The translations under genes and the position numbers were made by a program. A stretch of 64,000 bases of DNA from Symbiodinium microadriaticum (taxonomy: Eukaryota; Sar; Dinophyceae; Suessiales; Symbiodiniaceae): positions 451,362-515,361 of the forward strand of contig LSRX01000082.1 of NCBI GenBank assembly GCA_001939145.1. The letters run 5' to 3'. Under the pieces are notes generated by a model. That model ran no database searches, was not told where the DNA came from, and saw nothing but the letters and a program-made list of their open reading frames with translations. Below, piece after piece: positions 1 to 11,055 of the stretch; position 1 is the first letter of the stretch; every line of letters begins with the position of its first letter.

Positions 1-660
1 CAAAAGTCTCTATGCTGCAGACAAATATTTGTCTACAGTAGACAAAGATTAGTCTGCACACTTTATCTACGTAGACAAATTTTTGTCTACAAAGTTTATC
101 TATGTAGAGAAAAATTGTCTACACAGTTTATCTGCATAGACAAACATGTGTCTGCGCAGATATACTTGCGGCCCCGCGAATGCCGAAGTTTTGACGAACC
201 TTCGTCACACTTCGTCGTTTGTTCGCCGCAGTTTGGCCAAGTTTGTGCCAAGTTTGCGGCGGGTTTCGCCGGAGTTTCGGCGAACCAAACGCCGAAGTTT
301 ATCCGAAGTTTCGTCGCAACTTCGAAGTCCGAAACTTGCAAAAGCTTCGAGTTATAAGTCGAAGTTTGTAAGTACCTAAGTCGAAGTTTGCGGCGGGGGT
401 GTTGTGCACAAAACCGTGTGTTTATGCAACCCATCAGTCGAAACTTCGACTTTCATGCTGTTAAAGTTCGGACAAACTGCGGGCAAACTTCGAGTAAACT
501 TCGGCTTGTGTATGTCGAGGTCTCCACAAACCTCCGGGTAAACTTCGACGAAGTTTGTCCGAAGCTTGGGTAAACAAATGTGCCAAAAATTGTCTACGTA
601 GATAAACTGAATGTGTCTATTTTCGACTGCACAAACCGACCCCGAAAATTTATCTACGTA
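1..660. repeat. GTCTAC/GTAGAC palindrome and GAAGTTT repeat region
   Basis: Two interleaved short motifs fill this stretch. TCTACGTAGA-type palindromes and GTCTAC/GTAGAC half-sites flank it (about 30-145 and 590-655), and GAAGTTT/AACTTCG words recur in both orientations between about 180 and 570. Short open frames here are by-products of the repeat. A few copies of the GACTACGTAGAC motif return near 5840-5860, just before another satellite. No gene is seen. Confidence 0.6.
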
Positions 661-663
661 TTT

Positions 664-741
664 CCCAACAGCACGTACTGTTGGGTTTCAGTCTCTAAAC
701 AAAACACGCCCAGATCAAAAATGACGCGGACGGCCAAAACG
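664..741 (+). repeat. Head module of GGAA array, copy 1
   Basis: A ~78-bp module that starts with a perfect inverted repeat, CCCAACAG-N6-CTGTTGGG, continues with TTTCAGTCTCT and an A-rich run, and ends with GGCCAAAACGG where the GGAA-rich array begins. Three more copies occur at 1398-1476 (+), 9328-9406 (-) and 10248-10324 (-), always in the same orientation relative to the array. The conserved order suggests a functional or transposition-related unit (inference). Confidence 0.65.
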
Positions 742-1397
742 GAATAATCCGGAAATGAAACGGAAATGATGAAATATGAAGGACGGAAACTTCCGGAAAC
801 AAGACATGGAATAATCCGGAAATGAAGCGGAAATGATGAAATATGAATGACGGAAAGTTCCGGAAATATGACGACGGAATAATCCGGAATTGAAACGGAA
901 ATGATGAGATATGCATGACGGAAATTTCCGGAAGTAAGGGAACATACAAAACAGAAAGCTTCGGACATCCGGCAATGATGGACTGGGAAGCGAGATAGAA
1001 ACAAGACGGAACATTTCGCAAATGCACAATAACCCGGAAATGATGAAATATGAACGACGGAATATTCCGGAAATGAAACGGAAATGAAATATGAATGACG
1101 GAGATATCCGGAAAAAACGGAACATTAAAAAACAACACAGAAACATTCGGCAATGATGGATTGGGACACGAACTGGAAGCAAGACGGAAATTTTCTGAAA
1201 TGATGGAACATCAAAACTAGAAACTTTCGGACATGTTTCCGGAACTGATGGAATATCCGGAAATGATGGGCTGGGAAGCGAAACGGAAGCAAGACGAATT
1301 ATTCGGTAATCCGGAAGTGATGAGCTATGAATGACGAAAATTTCCGGACATAAGAAAACAGAAAAAAACAGGATGCTTCGGACATCCGGAAATAATT
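742..1397 (+). repeat. GGAA-rich degenerate tandem array, block 1
   Basis: Degenerate tandem copies built from GGAAATGATG, AATATGAATGACGG and AATAATCCGG words. The minus strand stays open for long stretches only because the repeat lacks stop codons in that reading; the translation is compositionally trivial (Phe/Ser/His-rich) and is not a gene. Confidence 0.7.
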
Positions 1398-1476
1398 CCC
1401 AAAAGCACATACTGTTGGGCTTCAGTCTCTACAGAAAAGAGGCCTGGATCAAACTCGTCCCAGCCGGCCAAAACGG
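1398..1476 (+). repeat. Head module of GGAA array, copy 2
   Basis: Second plus-strand copy of the module: CCC-N10-CTGTTGGG (stem partly decayed), CTTCAGTCTCTA, GGCCTGGATCAAACTCGTCC, CCGGCCAAAACGG. It matches the minus-strand copy at 9328-9406 better than copy 1 does in the GGCCTGGATCAAACTC segment. Confidence 0.65.
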
Positions 1477-2024
1477 TAGGACGACAGAATAATCCGGAAA
1501 TGACGGAATATGAATATCGAAATCTTGGAAATGACAGACGGATTTTTCCGGAACTGATGGAACATAAGAGACTGAACAATCAAGGAAATGGTGGACATGA
1601 AAGACAGAATTTTGCGGAAATGATGCAGCTGAAGAGACGGAAAAATCACGGAAATGGTGGAAATGCAAGACGGAATCTTCCGGAAATGCTGGAGCATAAG
1701 AGACGGAAAAATCACGGAAGATGAAAGACGGAATTTTGCGGAAATGGTGGAACATAAGAGACGGAAAAATCACGGAAATGGTGGAAATGCATGACGGAAG
1801 TAATGCTGGAACACAAGAGACAGAAAGCTCACGGAACATGAAAGACGGAATTTTGCGGCCATGATGGAACATAAGAGACGGAAAAATCGTGGAAATGGTG
1901 GGAATGACAGACGGAAGTTTCCGGAAACGATGGAACATAAGAGACGCAAAAATCGTGGACGTGGTGGGAATGACAGACGGAAGTTTCCGGAAATGATGGA
2001 ACATAAGAGACGGAAGAACCACGG
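1477..2024 (+). repeat. GGAA array, block 2, with 66-bp period
   Basis: Tandem units containing GGAACATAAGAGACGG, AAAATC(A/G)(C/T)GGAAATGG and GACAGACGGAA. GGAACATAAG recurs at about 1866, 1932 and 1998, giving a 66-bp unit. Because 66 is a multiple of three, both strands show long spurious open frames. The block ends at 2024-2028, where copia coding sequence starts. Confidence 0.75.
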
Positions 2025-3150
2025 AAATTGGAACCACCCTCGAGCATCAAGCGATACTTGGGTTGCGAGCATGTCACATTCTCACATACGGCCTCCGCAC
2101 GATTCGACTGCGTATGCACCGGACCAAAAGCGAGGAGACCAAGAAGGCTTTTCCGGAGCTCACATTTGGCACAAAAATCGACTAGTGTGCCCCAGGGATC
2201 CACTGGCTCGTGTGAGATTTGCATGATTAAGTACGTGTGGCTCGATACGTTGAGCTGCGCGGTCCCAAATACAAGGCGACGCGGCGCAGGGCAGATAAGT
2301 CCCGACCGGAGTTCGATACCAATGCGGAACGACCAGACGTCAGCCGTCGCTGCCGTCTCTTGGGTCACCCGCCTGACGCACCCTCGCCTCCGGGTAAGGG
2401 AGTTTTGGGTGATTGTGCTGCAGCTGTTCTGATGAAAATACTGTATGGTGCTCGTGTGGGACGATACGATCTTCTTCGTCCTGTGCAGGCTCTCGCTCAT
2501 GTGGCATGGGCTCTGCGATAAGAATCCATCGACTTGTGTGCTACACTGCTACATCAATTCCACTCTCGATCTCAACTTGTACGGGTGGATTCGGTGGATT
2601 GGTGATCATCCTGATTTGCTCGAACTGGTGCTTTATTGCGATGCCGACCTTGCGGGCGACCGCACCGATTCTAAGAGTACATCAGGTGTGTTTATGTGCT
2701 TTTTGGGTCCACGGAGTTTCATGCCTCTTAATGCCTTGTCTATATAAGAAGCAGACTTCAGTTGCGAAGTATACTTCTGAGGCTGAAATCGTTTCGCTCG
2801 ATCACGCAGTATACAAGCTAGGTCTTCCGGCCTTGTCTATGTGGCAGTACATGTTGGATCGTCGTTTCTTTTTCCGGGTTATGGAGGATATTGAGGCTGC
2901 GAATCGAACCATTATATCCGGCCATAATCCCAACACGCGTCATGTGTCCCGTACCCAGCGCATCGGTCTATCTGCACTCAATGAGCGCTATCACCAGGGT
3001 GATTTCATGCTTGTCGCGTGTCCATCACAGTTTGAGCTGGCGGTATCCTTTCGAAAGCTTGTACCGATTCCAATGTTTGGTCTCGCAACCTCATGTCCAT
3101 TGGTCATTGTCCATGTGGCACCTTTATAATTTCACCCGGTATGTTGTCTG
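2025..3150 (+). pseudogene. Ty1/copia pol, 3' half (end of RT and RNase H), decayed
   Basis: The reading starts at AAA-TTG-GAA-CCA (2025), the stretch after the YVDD box of copia reverse transcriptase, and contains RYLGC. The connection segment follows near 2400-2510 (VLMKILYGARVGRYDLLRP). RNase H follows with YCDADLAGDRTDSKSTSG (2634-2690), KKQTSVAK, TSEAEIVSLDHAV and EAANRTIISGHNPNTRH. RNase H acidic positions (the DAD aspartates, the Glu of SEAE and the Asp of MED) are visible. The pieces lie in at least three frames, so the element is dead. The domain order is that of copia (established knowledge). It is truncated at the 5' side by the GGAA array; the missing RT part is found on the minus strand at 11.06-11.33 kb. 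Confidence 0.85.
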
Positions 3151-3220
3151 CTGCACCTGCGCTTCCAGCACAACCCTCTGCCCTTCCAACCAGGGGGCTA
3201 CTTTTCGAAACGTGTGATTC

Positions 3221-3234
3221 CCAGGGGGGGGGGG
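3221..3234 (+). other. Polypurine tract of the copia element
   Basis: The A followed by an unbroken G run just after the pol remnant, directly followed by TGTCAATTACG, has the position and composition of a polypurine tract that primes plus-strand DNA and abuts the 3' LTR. LTRs normally begin with TG, as here. Confidence 0.55.
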
Positions 3235-3920
3235 TGTCAATTACGATGACAGCCAAAAGTTTTCGGTATCACGTGCATCAACATTAGATGCCCAAGTCTT
3301 TTGACTAGTGCTCGAAGTGTCCCGATCCTTCATGTTCAATTATTGGTATCTCGAGTATTAGGCTTCGACGTTCGAGATCGGTTTGCATCGTGGTCGTCCC
3401 AACTATTTCTTCATCTCTCAAGTCTGTCGCATGTTCTAAACAGCAGGGTTGGGACGCACGCAGAAGAAATGACACAACATGGCAAGGATGCACAGGCTAG
3501 TCTTGCGATCGCGTCCCTCGCGATATCCTGCGAAATTCCCGCCATCGTATTTGTTAATTCGTACCGAGGGGCAGTCCTATGTGGAACCGCCAAATGATAA
3601 GATCATCCCGTTTTGGGCCTGTATTTCTCAGGACTTTCGCACGCACGCATGCAGAAGGAGAGTCTGTAGCGAGGTGCGATGTCTCCTTAATGATTGGGAT
3701 GTCCCTGCTCATCCGACGTGCTTGAGCGCACAGCTAACCGCCATGTCACTAGCTTAAACAAAGACGCGTAATGCCAACTTCTCACATCACAGCACCACAC
3801 TCAACATGCCTGAAGACAAGCCGCAAGAATGAGATCATTACAGACCACCTTTACAAGCTCACACCACCGATCTATGATCCTAGCCCACTGCGCTCCCTTC
3901 TACGTCTCCTAGTTATATAG
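3235..3920 (+). repeat. Putative copia LTR (single copy)
   Basis: Starts TGTCAATTACG right after the polypurine tract. No second copy is visible upstream, because the 5' half of this element is not in place. The 3' border is not defined; a possible end is near ATTATATAGG-like text around 3910-3920, after which a coding-like stretch starts. Short open frames inside have no recognisable domains. Confidence 0.35.
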
Positions 3921-5870
3921 GTCGCAGCTGCCACGGGCTGCGAACTTGGGCGCTGGAAGAAAGAAGTCCACTCTCTCATTTCCGATTGGATCATGTGCTG
4001 AAAGGGGGAAGGACTTTCGGCGATCTGCTGCACTGGGCCTGGGTCGATATGCCCAGCAGCAAGAAGAAACCCACGTCCCAGCCACCGATTCCGGGCATGG
4101 GTTCCGCCTGCAAAGGCCAAGCCGGCTGCGATTTCGCCGCCGGGCAAGGAAGGGAAGTGACGCCGCCGACAGCGGCGCCACCACTACTGATGCGCCGAAG
4201 GCTTCATCCGCCAGCACGGGACCCGACTCTGAACACAGATCTTATGCAGAGCCTTTGCCAACCTGGGGTACGATGACTCCCCAAAAAAACTTGATTAATC
4301 GGTCAGTGATTTGGCGATCGAGTAGAACAAGCAGGACATAGTGAAGCCAATCATTATTGAAGGACGGGTGTTGAGAGCGTGTCCCCTTATGAGTGAGGCA
4401 GGGGATACAACTTCCAAGTACCAACCCCTCGTCGATAGGTACGGGGTAATGGCAACTATCGCCTTCGCCAGAGTGGCCTCTATGAATGTGCCTACCGAGC
4501 TGAAGGAAACTGCCATCTCGCTGGCGCTCTCCGGTGTGTGGTTTCGCTGCAACACCCTTCACTCACGCGAGGGACTAGGTGAAAAAGATGGTCCTCGACA
4601 TCTTGCGACCACGAATGTACCCTTCACGTGCCGACATCCAATGCCGGAGTCTCTCGCCGAGAAGGAATGTCGGCGGCACGATCACAGTTAAATCCTGAGC
4701 TTCCTGCTGCTGATGTCAATGGATTGGCCGAGATTGCTGGTCAATTTTTTGATGTGCCCGACGATGAAGGGGAGGGCGAAAGGAGGCTCTCATTGGGTGG
4801 TGGGCCTGTGTGCTTGATCTAGGGGTCGTCTATCCAGATGTGCCCGTCAATGTGGCTGAAACCCTTGATTGGGACTGTAGTCACCTACAACAACGGGATC
4901 GGCGAAGCGATCATCAGGCATCAGGCCCACTGACGGGTGGTGTCATGTGCCTGTCGCTAACACGGTGCCACTACGGTATTTGCCCCACAGTCCACCTATA
5001 TCTGCACGGCCCCCCGCTCCGGAATGTGTGGTCGCTCCTCGCACATTCGGGTCTCGTTGGCGCCGAATACGACATTGACAGTCGTGGCCATCGTGTCCCG
5101 TGTGTCTGGGTCACGCATTGCGGAAAGGAGGCAAATGGCTAAACTTCCGCTGGATATCTTTGATTCCGAAGAGTGTTGTAGATAGCAGCCCTGGGGTCAC
5201 AAGGCAGCTCAAGGGATCCCAAAAGCAGATCCGGGTGCAGAGCAAGTTCCTTGAGATTTGTGGACTCTGTTTTCACGCGACCAGATATCCAGAAACACTC
5301 CAGTCGAGATGACTACGATAGTGCCTCCGGAGGTATCGAGGCCAGAGGCACGGCCCCCTACCGAAGTCAAGACGGAGGGTGCGCCTGCTGCAGATGCTGG
5401 CCCTGACGCAGCTCCTCCAGTCGATGTTGACCCGATGGGCGAGAAAGCGACGCCGGCGCCTCGATACGCTCCATAAAAGGAGGAGCATGATGAGTCCTCC
5501 CACGATAACGACGAGGATGATGATGATGATGATGATGATGAGTTAGATGAACCCGATCCTCTGCTGGATAGTCTGCTTAATCCCAGCAGCGAGAAGGACG
5601 CATCGACTGAAATGATGGGTTCGATGGGAACGCTTACGGCCGGCACGAATACCGTGCGAAACCCACTTCGATGCCCGCCGCACGTCTTGCTCAGGCCGAC
5701 GCGATGGATGTCGACTCAGGGGGGCGGCGTGGCTGGCCAGCGGCCGGGTGGCCCGACGTACTGTTGAAGCTCCTCTGCAGTATGCTCACTATCCTCCCTA
5801 CGTAATAAACCCAATAGACCCTCGCAGACAAAGGCCAAAATTTGACTACGTAGACAATGTCAATTTTAAA
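3921..5870 (+). other. Coding-like but unrecognised stretch, perhaps retroelement gag remnant
   Basis: Several short plus-strand open frames follow one another (3946-4341, 4341-4691, 4628-4822, 4810-5142, 5258-5476). They change frame repeatedly. Features seen are a basic start with SSKKKP, a segment at 4341 starting MKPIIIEGRVLRACP, a Pro/Ala-rich piece (5290-5475) and an Asp-rich run from (GAT)n at 5515-5540. I recognise no domain. Its position directly after a putative LTR would suit a decayed gag of a second, tandem element, but nothing in the residues proves this. Confidence 0.25.
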
Positions 5871-5899
5871 TATTAAAAAGAATAGTTGAATGTTGTACT

Positions 5900-8640
5900 A
5901 CGAAGATAAATTAGCCCAGTCAAAGACCCAACAGCATTGCTTTAAGCGACCACGACGGCACTTCCAAAACCGAGCAACCATGACGCGTACCACTGCCAAG
6001 AGCAGCCGCGGTCACCATGATAGGTCAGCTTCCAAGAGACGGCCCACCACGATGGCAGGTACGCCTCCAAGATTCAGCAGGCCATAACGGTAGGTGACCA
6101 CGACGTACACCCATGAGACAGGTGACCAGACGCTCATGCAAATCCATGAACCATGTGGGCATGAGGCTAGGTAAGCCTTCCAAGACCAGTCCGCCACGAG
6201 TAGGTCCGCCTTCAAGATTCATTGGATCATCAGTTCCAACAGCGGTCACTCTCGAGAACCAGGCCACCACGATGGTAGGGATGCTTCCAAGTTGGATCAT
6301 GACAGCAAGTACAGCTCCAACAACCAAGCGATCGCGATGGCAGGTAGATGCCCAAGATCCAGATGACTTCGGCATATACTTCTAAGATCCAGGCGACCAG
6401 ATGCTACATACCCAAGAACCAGGCGGCCACGACGCTAGGAAAAACTTCCAAGCACCAGACGCCTCCAAGATCTAGCATTATAGACTGAATTAAAGATCAT
6501 AGCTGCGGGCACAGTTCCAAGAACCATGCACCACAACGCTAGGTACCCACTGTACCCACACAGGAACCTGGTGACCAAGACGCACACCTCCAAGAACCAG
6601 GCGAACAGATGCTTCATACAATAATGTTTTTTCCAAGAACCAGGTAGCCACGACGGTATATAGGTAAAGCTTCCAAGACGAGCGCAGATACACTTCCAAG
6701 AACCATGACCACAACGGTAAGTACACTTCTCAAGAGCTAGACCAAGACGCTGCACACACTTCCAAGCAACCAGGCATCCATGATGGTAGGTACACGCCAG
6801 TGTACCTACCGTTATAACCCACTGGATATGTGAGGCAAACCTACCGGGGGCCTGGTTCTTGGAAGTGTACCTACCTTGTGGCCGCCTTGATTTGGAAATT
6901 TACACACAGTCGTGGCCACCTGGCACTTGGAATTGCGCGTAGCGGCTGTTTGGGCAGCTGGTTCTGGTTCCTTCGAGGCGTTTATCGTCGTAGTCGTTTG
7001 TCTTCTGGGGTTTGTACCTACTTTCGTGGTCGCCTTGTGCTTGGAAATACAATTGCCTGCCGTTGTGGTCGCCACGCAGTTGCAAGAGCACCTACCGTCA
7101 ACCAGTCAACCAGGCGACCAGACGCTACATACACTTCCAAGAACTGCTGGGACACGACGGCAGGTGAAACTTCCAAGACGATAGTTGGCGCACTCCCAAG
7201 AACCATGACCACAACTCCAAGCTGAACTTCCAAGCATTTTGACTACAATGGTGCGTAAAAACTACAGAACCATGGCCACAACATACCACAACGGTAGGTA
7301 CACTTCCAAGACTCTGCATTACACTCCCAAGAAACACAACTTCCAAGACGGCGGTAGGCACACTTCCAAGAACCGGCGACCACACTCTACATGCACTTCC
7401 AAGAGCCAGGCAACCTCGATGGTAGGTAAAACACCCAAGAGTTAACTTCCAGATGCTACATGTCGTGGCCATTTGGTTCGTGTAAGTGTGCATCGCGTCT
7501 GCTTGCCTGGTTCTGAGAAGTGTTCCTACCCTTGTGGTCACGGCTCCTGGAAATGTGTGTAGCGTCTTGTCGCCCGGCTCCTACTGTGGATGCGTGCCTG
7601 TTGCGGTAATGGTTCAGATCTTGGAGGAGCGCCTGCCGTGGTGGCCGCCTGGTGTTTGGAAATGTGCGTGGCACCTGGTCGCCGGCCAAAGTTCTTAGGG
7701 AAGACTCCAAGACGACAGTAGGAAAACTTGCAAAATCCATCACCGCAGCAGTAGGTGTGCTTCCACGATCGAACCAGACGACCAACGTGGCTAACACACG
7801 TCCAAGAATCAGGAGGCCACAACGATAGGTAAAGCTTCAAAAACGACAGGTATACTTCCAAGAACCATGACCACATCGGCAAGTGCACCTCCAAAACTTC
7901 TCCAAGACTTCTAGTCGCCAGGCGGCCGCGATGGTAGGTAACATTTCCAAGTTTTCAGTAGTTGGACATCCAAGAACGATGACCGCAACGAGCTGCAGGT
8001 CCACTTCCAAGAACCAGGCGACCAGACGCTGCACACACGTCCAAGAACCAGGCGGCCGCGACGGCAGAAATAATTTCCAAGACAACGCATACACTTCCAA
8101 GAAACCGGCGGCCGCGACGGTAGGTGGGACTTCCCAGACCATGGTAGGAACCATGGCCGCAACGGCAGGCACGCTTCCAAAACCAGATGCTACATAAACT
8201 TCCAAGAACCAGACGACGACAACGTTGGGGGAAAACTTCAAAGACTAGACAATGGCAGGCACACTTCCGAGAACCGTGACCACAACGGTAGGTACCGGTA
8301 ATACACCTCCAATATTTCAAACAACCAGGCAGCCACGATGGTAGGTGAAACTCCCAAGACAAGGGTAGGTATACACTTCGACAGAACCATGACCACAACG
8401 GTAGGAGGTACACTTCCAAGAATCAGGCCACCAGACGCTACATGCGCATTCCCAAGACGACGCTACGGTATGCACACTTCCAAAAGCCAGACGCTACATA
8501 GCCTGCCAAGAACCAGGCGGCCACCGCAGCAGGTAAGACTTCCAAGACGACAGTAAGCATCAGCAAGCACACTTCTAAGGACAATGACCGCAACGGTAGG
8601 TAGGCACACTTCAAAGAACCTCGGAGTGATCACGAAACCT
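5900..8640. repeat. CTTCCAAGAACCA satellite with orientation flips
   Basis: Degenerate satellite built from two alternating units: ACACTTCCAAGAACCAGGCG followed by ACCAGACGCTACAT, and TTCCAAGAACCATGACCAC followed by AACGGTAGGTA. Blocks near 6810-7085 and 7455-7690 are reverse-complemented (GCCTGGTTCTTGGAAGTG), while 5900-6800, 7085-7450 and 7690-8640 are forward. The head motif ACCCAACAGCA of the GGAA module occurs just before it (5928). Open frames on both strands are repeat translations. No gene is seen. Confidence 0.75.
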
Positions 8641-8744
8641 TTGTAAGGCCGGGGCTTTGGCCACTGCGCGTAGCACTTCATCTCTGTATGTTTAAAGTCC
8701 TTGCGTGTTGCCCCGCCCATCGCGAAACGTCTACTTCCCGGCGG

Positions 8745-9327
8745 AATCATAGTTCAGAGTTTCGGAAGTTCCCGTGGTTCATATTCAGACATCTCCGAAT
8801 TTTGCCGTCTTCCCTGATTCGCTTCAATTTCCATCACGTCTGGATATTTCCGGCTTTCCTGGCCGGGCACTTCCGGACCTGTTCATGTTTTCCGATTCGC
8901 TTCATTATAGCCTACCGTTTCCGATTGCTTTCATCTTCAGGCTGGGACATTTCGGGACTTGCCCGCCTTCCTCCCGACCCACTTCGTATCCTATCGTTTC
9001 CGGATGTTACTGTCTTCCATCTTCGGACATTTCCGGGTTTTTCCCGTCTTCTTCTCGATTCGCTTCCTGTTCCACCAGTTCCGGATATTTCGCTTTCACA
9101 TTCGGAAGTTTCCGGATGTTTCTGTCTTCCCAAATCGCTTCTTTTTCCATAATTGCCGGATGCTTCCGTCTTTCTGACATTGTCGGATGTTCCCGTCTTC
9201 TTCACGATTCGTTTCGCGTTCCATCATTTCCAAATGTTCCCGCATTTCATGTTCGGACTTTCCTGTATTACTTCGTCTTCTTCCCGATTCGCTTCGTATT
9301 CCATCACTTCCGAATTTGTCAGTCTTC
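8745..9327 (-). repeat. GGAA array, inverted block 3
   Basis: The same GGAA-type array as at 0.74-2.0 kb but on the opposite strand (TTCCGGACATTTCCGG, GTCTTCTTCCCGATTCGC). Units are more diverged. It ends at the head module at 9328. Confidence 0.65.
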
Positions 9328-9406
9328 CCGTTTTGGCCGGCCACAAAGAGTTTGATCCAGGCCCCCTTTCTTTAGAGACTGAACCCAGCAGTATGTGGTG
9401 TTGGGA
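9328..9406 (-). repeat. Head module of GGAA array, copy 3
   Basis: On the plus strand it reads CCCGTTTTGGCCGGCC, then GAGTTTGATCCAGGCC, then TAGAGACTGAACCCAGCAG, then TGTGGTGTTGGGA. This is the reverse complement of the modules at 664 and 1398, with the palindrome partly decayed. Confidence 0.65.
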
Positions 9407-9566
9407 ATTGCTCGACCCACCTTCTGGCTGCCATTCCGTGTTACCTGCACAAGAAGAACTCGCAGGCTCCTCTGCACACCTAGCAGCGATACGACACGCA
9501 AGACAAAGCACATGGCACCCATGTTTCTGTTTCTGAACACGGTATACAGCATCTGTGCTACTGGAC

Positions 9567-9880
9567 CATGTCTTCTTCACATTCACAGTATGACTGCAAG
9601 CTGTGTTCAATGGGTCATGGCCAACCTCCACACATGGTCCTGCCTTCAGAAACCACTGAATTCGCTGCATGTCTTTTTCGCACTCACAGTGCAACTCCAA
9701 TCTCTGCTCAATGTGTTATCGCCTGCATCAACACATGGTCTTCACACAAGCAGATGCTGAAATGGCTGCATGTTGCAGCGATATCTCGAAGCTACCTGTC
9801 CTTGCATGTCTTTCTGTTCCTCCCCCCGAACCCCCCTGTCCGAATGTGGCCACTTCATATTTGTAAATTGCCAATAGTTC
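9567..9880 (+). repeat. 101-bp tandem repeat, about 2.5 copies
   Basis: CATGTCTTCTTCACATTCACAG (9567), CATGTCTTTTTCGCACTCACAG (9668) and a third, more diverged CATGTTGCAGCGA (9769) begin units exactly 101 bp apart. Each unit continues with ACACATGGTC and GAAAT/GAATGGCTG-like text. The repeat lies between the array blocks and is not related to the GGAA units. Confidence 0.6.
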
Positions 9881-10247
9881 CGTCGTTTTGCCGTGTCCAC
9901 CATTTTGGGAGATTCCATCACCTCCGGAAGCTTCGTCTTTTATGTTGGGGCATTTCCTGATGTTTCCGTCTTTGATCATCGGACATGTCTGTGTCATTTT
10001 TCACCGGTTTTCGTCCGTCTTCTCCCTCTGCTCCGTTTCATATTCCATAATTTCCGGCCTTTGTGTTCCCTCGTTTCCGCGAAACTGCATCTTTGATATT
10101 TCGCCATTTCCGCATTTTTCCGTCTCATATCCCATCATGTCCGGAAATTTCCGTCTTTCATACGCCACCATTTCCGGACTTTTCCGTCCTTCATGCCCGC
10201 CCCATTATTTCCAGAAATATCCGTCTTTTATGTTCCACCATCTTTCT
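9881..10247 (-). repeat. GGAA array, inverted block 4
   Basis: Inverted array units (TTTCCGGACTTTTCCGTC, CATTTCCGGAAATTTCCG) lead into the module at 10248. Plus-strand open frames here are repeat translations. Confidence 0.65.
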
Positions 10248-10324
10248 CCCGTTTTGGCCGGCTGCAAAGGGTTTGACCCAGGTCTTTTTTAGAGTTTGAA
10301 ACCCAGCAGTATGTGCTGTTAGGA
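10248..10324 (-). repeat. Head module of GGAA array, copy 4
   Basis: Reads CCCGTTTTGGCCGGCTGC, GGGTTTGACCCAGG, TTTAGAGTTTGAAACCCAGC, ATGTGCTGTTAGGA on the plus strand; the same order as copy 3. Confidence 0.6.
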
Positions 10325-11055
10325 ACTGCAATCTCTGCTCATTGAGTTGGCGGCGGTGGAAGCGGAGGGATGTTCTTTCTCCCGGCCGCCTTGTGCGAAT
10401 GTGGCCACTTCATTTTCGTTCGTTTCCGAATAGTTCCGTCTTGTTTTCATTTCGCTTCACAGTCCATCATTTCCGTGTATAACTTCCGCAAACGTCGTCT
10501 TTCATATTCGGGCTTTTCCTGATGTTTGCGTACTGTTGCCGATTCATGTCATAGTCCATAATTTCCGGTCTCTTCCGTCTTTGATCATCACACATTACGG
10601 TATTGTTCCTGTCTTTGTCCGTTCTCCCTCTGGTCCGTTTCATATTCCATCATTTCCGTTAATTTCGTCTTTCATATTCGACCATTCCCGGAGTTTTTCC
10701 ATTTTTTATGTTCCGTCATTTCCCCGCAAAAATGCGTTTTGTGTTCTCTCATTCCCGGAAGATTCCGTGTTGAATTTCCACCATTCCGTGATTTTTCCGT
10801 CTTTTTGGTGCTGCATCATTTCCGAAAAATTCTGTCTTTTATGTCCACCGTTTCCGTGATTTTGCAGGCTTTTATGTTGTTGCTTTTTCCACCTTTTATG
10901 TTCCGCCATTTCCCGGAATCCGTCTTATGTTCTCTCATTTCCGGAAGATTCCGTCTTTCACTTCCACCATTTCCGTGACTTTTCCATCTTTTATGTTCCG
11001 TCATTTCCCGAAAATTCGTTTCATGTTCCATCATTACCGCGAAATTCCGTCTTTC
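10325..11055 (-). repeat. GGAA array, inverted block 5, abutting copia RT
   Basis: Units such as TTCCACCATTTCCGTGA, TTTTATGTTCCGTCATT and CGGAAGATTCCGTCTTTC, the reverse complement of the 66-bp units at 1.5-2.0 kb. The last unit stops at about 11055, where copia coding sequence begins on the minus strand at ATTTGC (11056-11061). It mirrors the junction at 2025-2028. Confidence 0.75.

Noticed and set aside
695..2037. Long minus-strand open frames over the GGAA array (up to 231 codons)
   Set aside because: They are Phe/Ser/His-rich translations of the tandem repeat, with the same peptide recurring in neighbouring frames and no domain.
5513..5542. Asp-rich run as an acidic protein domain
   Set aside because: Comes from (GAT)n; the reading frame around it is broken and unrecognised.
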